From Chloroflexota bacterium (GTDB lineage Bacteria; Chloroflexota; Dehalococcoidia; Lucifugimonadales; UBA3495), in NCBI GenBank assembly GCA_022561675.1, contig JADFQT010000113.1, positions 1-7,964 of the forward strand: a DNA stretch of 7,964 nt, written 5' to 3'. The notes under the pieces were generated by a model, which was given only the letters and a program-made list of their open reading frames with translations, was not told the DNA's origin and ran no database searches. The position numbers were made by a program, and so were the translations under genes. This document shows, in pieces, positions 6,419-7,964 of the stretch. How positions within the stretch are numbered: the first letter of the stretch is position 1; each line of letters starts with the position of its first letter.

Positions 6419-6523
6419 ATGTGTACCGGAAAACGTGGGCAAAAAATCGGTTCCTACGCCTTACCAAGGCACAGAGACGTGGGAAATTTTAGCGCGCCTG
6501 AATACGGCTTCGCCTGAAGAATG

Positions 6524-6600
6524 ATGTCATTCCGAGCCGGAACGTAGCGGAGGCGAGGAATCTAAGATTTCTCGGTCGCTTCCCTCCCTCGAAATGACAT
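6524..6600. repeat. MITE-like dispersed inverted repeat
   Basis: A 77-bp element with outer arms atgtcattccgag (6524-6536) and ctcgaaatgacat (6588-6600), 12 of 13 paired. Inner arms cgaggaatct (6554-6563) and agatttctcg (6565-6574) pair at 9 of 10. The motif GTCATTCCGAG...GAGGAATCT resembles intergenic repeats I recall from many Chloroflexi and other bacterial genomes. It sits between two convergent genes and may also act as a bidirectional transcription stop. The rest of the gap (6419-6523 and 6601-6675) shows only a 5-bp GCCTT/AAGGC hairpin at 6458-6470 and no gene. Confidence 0.8.
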
Positions 6601-6675
6601 GGTAATTCGGGTCCTCAGCTACAGTGCATGCCTCTGTCAGCCCATGGCAATGGGGAGGAGCATTTCAAACTCGAA

Positions 6676-7071
6676 CTAAATCTTGGCGAGACCGGCTCGG
6701 GCGCAGTCTTCATCCTGCTGGCTGGTGCCGCCGCCAACGCCGCAGGCGCCTTCAATTAGCCCATTGCGGATGATTGGGAGCGCGCCCTGCCCCATGATCA
6801 TGTGTCCCCCTTCGGCCGCCGCGATGCCCCGGGGAGTCGGTTGATCCGCCCGCTCCGTAAGCTCCCCACTGGGCCTGCCGAAGGCCGCCGAGGCCACTGC
6901 TTTGCCCTGGCTGCCGTAGGCGCCGGCCCAAATGGCGCCGTCCATGCGGTTAAGCGCCACCAGCCTGCCCCCGGCGTCGCACACCGCAACGCTTACCTTG
7001 ATGTTGAACTCGGCGGCCTGGGCCAGGGCGCCTTCAACTATCCGATTGGCTTCCGCAAGAGTCAAAGCCAT
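6676..7071 (-). CDS. GlcG/HbpS-family heme-binding-like protein
   Basis: A 131-aa single-domain protein of the GlcG/HbpS family (PF03928; includes GlcG of glycolate loci and the extracellular heme-binding HbpS). The whole length matches the family pattern: MALTLAEANRIVEGAL, VSVAVCDAGGRLVALNRMDGA, the alternating GKAVASAAFGRPSGEL helix, GGHMIMGQGALPI and the C-terminal GVGGGTSQQDEDCARAGL. No signal peptide is visible, so it is probably cytoplasmic. The start at ATG 7071 is well supported by GGGAGG (plus 7078-7083), six bases upstream. The stop is TAG. Homologues often accompany oxidoreductase or catabolic genes, but a specific enzymatic role is not established for most. It is transcribed away from the LLM oxidoreductase gene and towards the cyclase gene. 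I see no convincing promoter. Confidence 0.92.
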   Translation of the reverse strand: MALTLAEANRIVEGALAQAAEFNIKVSVAVCDAGGRLVALNRMDGAIWAGAYGSQGKAVASAAFGRPSGELTERADQPTPRGIAAAEGGHMIMGQGALPIIRNGLIEGACGVGGGTSQQDEDCARAGLAKI

Positions 7072-7077
7072 GAGAAA

Positions 7078-7083
7078 CCTCCC
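7078..7083 (-). promoter_or_regulatory. Ribosome binding site of the GlcG/HbpS-family gene
   Basis: On the minus strand GGGAGG lies six bases before ATG 7071. It fixes the start codon. Confidence 0.75.
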
Positions 7084-7419
7084 TACTTTTCTAAACTAAT
7101 GCAAAGATGATGCGCGTAGGTGCTCGTACGGCGCTCCACGCAGATCCAACCTTGGCTTTGCTATAGTCTGGCTCATTCTAACTGAAGGACGGTCCGCTGC
7201 CAATAATGAACTTTGTCCACAATCCAAAGGGCGTTGGAACCTGAGAATCGCTCCAGAACAGCTGGGGAATCCCCTGAGACAGCAGCCTTGCAATGGGGCA
7301 AGGCCGTGGGGCTTACTGCCGTCCCAGAGCTGGGCGAGGAATGAACCGTCGTATGGCCGGCCCCTCAATATTGGCAGTCCCCGGCGGCTGCCGCCCATCC
7401 TTTTCCGGACTGCCGGGGT
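7084..7419. other. Non-coding intergenic stretch between divergent genes
   Basis: About 340 bases between the GlcG-family ribosome site and the LLM-gene promoter. Frames open on either strand (for example 7096-7398 minus and 7293-7553 plus) lack ribosome sites and have no protein-like composition I recognise. The only structure noted is the stem-loop near the right end. No tRNA cloverleaf or known riboswitch was recognised, but a regulatory RNA cannot be excluded. Confidence 0.6.
7373..7414. repeat. Stem-loop upstream of the LLM oxidoreductase promoter
   Basis: GGCAGTCC at 7373-7380 pairs perfectly with GGACTGCC at 7407-7414. The loop contains a second small hairpin, GGCGG/CCGCC (7383-7387 with 7391-7395). 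An alternative pairing, CCCCGG (7379-7384) with CCGGGG (7413-7418), overlaps it. It ends five bases before the -35 and could be an operator or a cruciform. Confidence 0.55.
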
Positions 7420-7448
7420 TGGACAACAGAACTCATTGGAGATATAGT
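7420..7448 (+). promoter_or_regulatory. Predicted sigma70-type promoter of the LLM oxidoreductase gene
   Basis: TGGACA (7420-7425; 5 of 6 to TTGACA) and TATAGT (7443-7448; 5 of 6 to TATAAT) are separated by the ideal 17 bases. Transcription would start near 7455, giving a ~50-base leader. A perfect TATAAT at 7457-7462 lies just downstream but lacks a matching -35. Confidence 0.6.
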
Positions 7449-7503
7449 ACGGGAGCTATAATCGCCTGCCGAATAAACTCCAACAGGCCACCCGAGTTGT
7501 CCT

Positions 7504-7964
7504 ATGAAGTTCGGCTTTTATTTGCCGAATCACGGTCCCACCGCCCGCCCTGAGCCTCTGGCGGCCATCGCGCGTCGGGGCGACGAGTTGGGATTTTATT
7601 GCATGGTTGCCGGTGACCACATCCTGGTGCCGAAGGAGATCGAATCCCCCTACCCTTACACCGTGGGAGGGGAATTCCCGGGCGGAGAAAAGGGGGAGTA
7701 CTTCGAGCAGTTGACCCTGCTCACCTATCTAGCCGGAGTCACCAGCCGAATTCGGTTGGTTCCCAGCGTGATGATCGTCCCCTATCGTCCTCCCCTGCTG
7801 GCTGCGAAGATTCTCGCCACGCTGGACGTGCTTTCCCAGGGACGGCTGATCCTGGGTGTCGGTGTCGGCTGGATGGAGGAGGAGTTTCAGGCCTTGGGAG
7901 CCCCTCCTTTCGCGGATCGAGGAGCGGCGACCAATGAGTACTTGCTGGCATTCAAGGAGCTATG
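7504..7964 (+). CDS. LLM-class (luciferase-like, probably F420-dependent) oxidoreductase, 3'-truncated
   Basis: The first 153 residues of a luciferase-like TIM-barrel oxidoreductase; the frame is open to the window edge, about half of a typical ~300-aa protein. It begins MKFGFYLPNHGP, the standard first beta strand. AGDHIL follows at 36-41, then the highly typical block LTYLAGVTSRIRLVPSVMIV and PPLLAAKILATLDVLSQGRL, ending in GVGVGWMEEEFQALG. This pattern is that of F420-dependent LLM enzymes rather than of FMN-dependent bacterial luciferase, though the cofactor cannot be proved from sequence. Start ATG 7504 fits the family's N-terminus, but no clear ribosome site precedes it (only a distant GAG), so initiation may be weak or leader-dependent. 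A good promoter lies ~55 bases upstream. Substrate unknown. Confidence 0.93.
   Translation, partial: MKFGFYLPNHGPTARPEPLAAIARRGDELGFYCMVAGDHILVPKEIESPYPYTVGGEFPGGEKGEYFEQLTLLTYLAGVTSRIRLVPSVMIVPYRPPLLAAKILATLDVLSQGRLILGVGVGWMEEEFQALGAPPFADRGAATNEYLLAFKEL

Noticed and set aside
7096..7553. Open frames of 86-100 codons in the gap before the LLM gene
   Set aside because: No ribosome sites, composition typical of non-coding GC-rich DNA, and no domain I recognise.

Overview
The window looks like a moderately GC-rich bacterial chromosome fragment. My best guess is an environmental Chloroflexota lineage (SAR202/Dehalococcoidia-like). This is inferred from the mix of an F420-type LLM oxidoreductase, an AcuC-type deacetylase, a GSAM-like aminotransferase, a divergent cyclase, an ISAs1 remnant and a 'GTCATTCCGAG...GAGGAATCT' dispersed repeat. 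No rRNA or tRNA gene is present to confirm it.

Layout, left to right. (1) The 3' six-sevenths of dnaK (Hsp70 chaperone) runs in from the left edge. (2) It is followed, behind its own TATAAT promoter and ribosome site, by a 97-aa protein I do not recognise. (3) Facing it on the minus strand is a translationally coupled pair: a Mut7-C/PIN-like RNase with a zinc ribbon, then an AcuC-type class I histone-deacetylase-fold enzyme. A rho-independent terminator for the pair lies between the converging units. (4) Upstream of the pair is the broken 5' end of an ISAs1-family transposase. It is joined directly to a 40-bp, almost perfect palindrome and probably ends at a CAGGGC terminus. (5) Just outside that terminus, an extended -10 promoter and two 11-bp direct repeats precede a plus-strand pair: a GSAM-like class III aminotransferase and a cyclase/kynurenine-formamidase-fold protein. 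(6) A MITE-like inverted repeat lies between the cyclase and a convergent minus-strand GlcG/HbpS-family gene. (7) After a 432-bp non-coding stretch with a stem-loop and a good promoter, a LLM-class (luciferase-like) oxidoreductase gene starts and runs off the right edge.

How the genes work together: the aminotransferase-cyclase pair and the downstream GlcG and LLM genes resemble catabolic accessory genes, but no complete pathway can be reconstructed. The RNase-deacetylase pair is the tightest functional linkage. The clearest unusual points are the transposase/palindrome junction, the apparent loss of most canonical metal ligands in the cyclase, and the RNase-deacetylase coupling. I found no convincing defence system, CRISPR array or other wholly new system.
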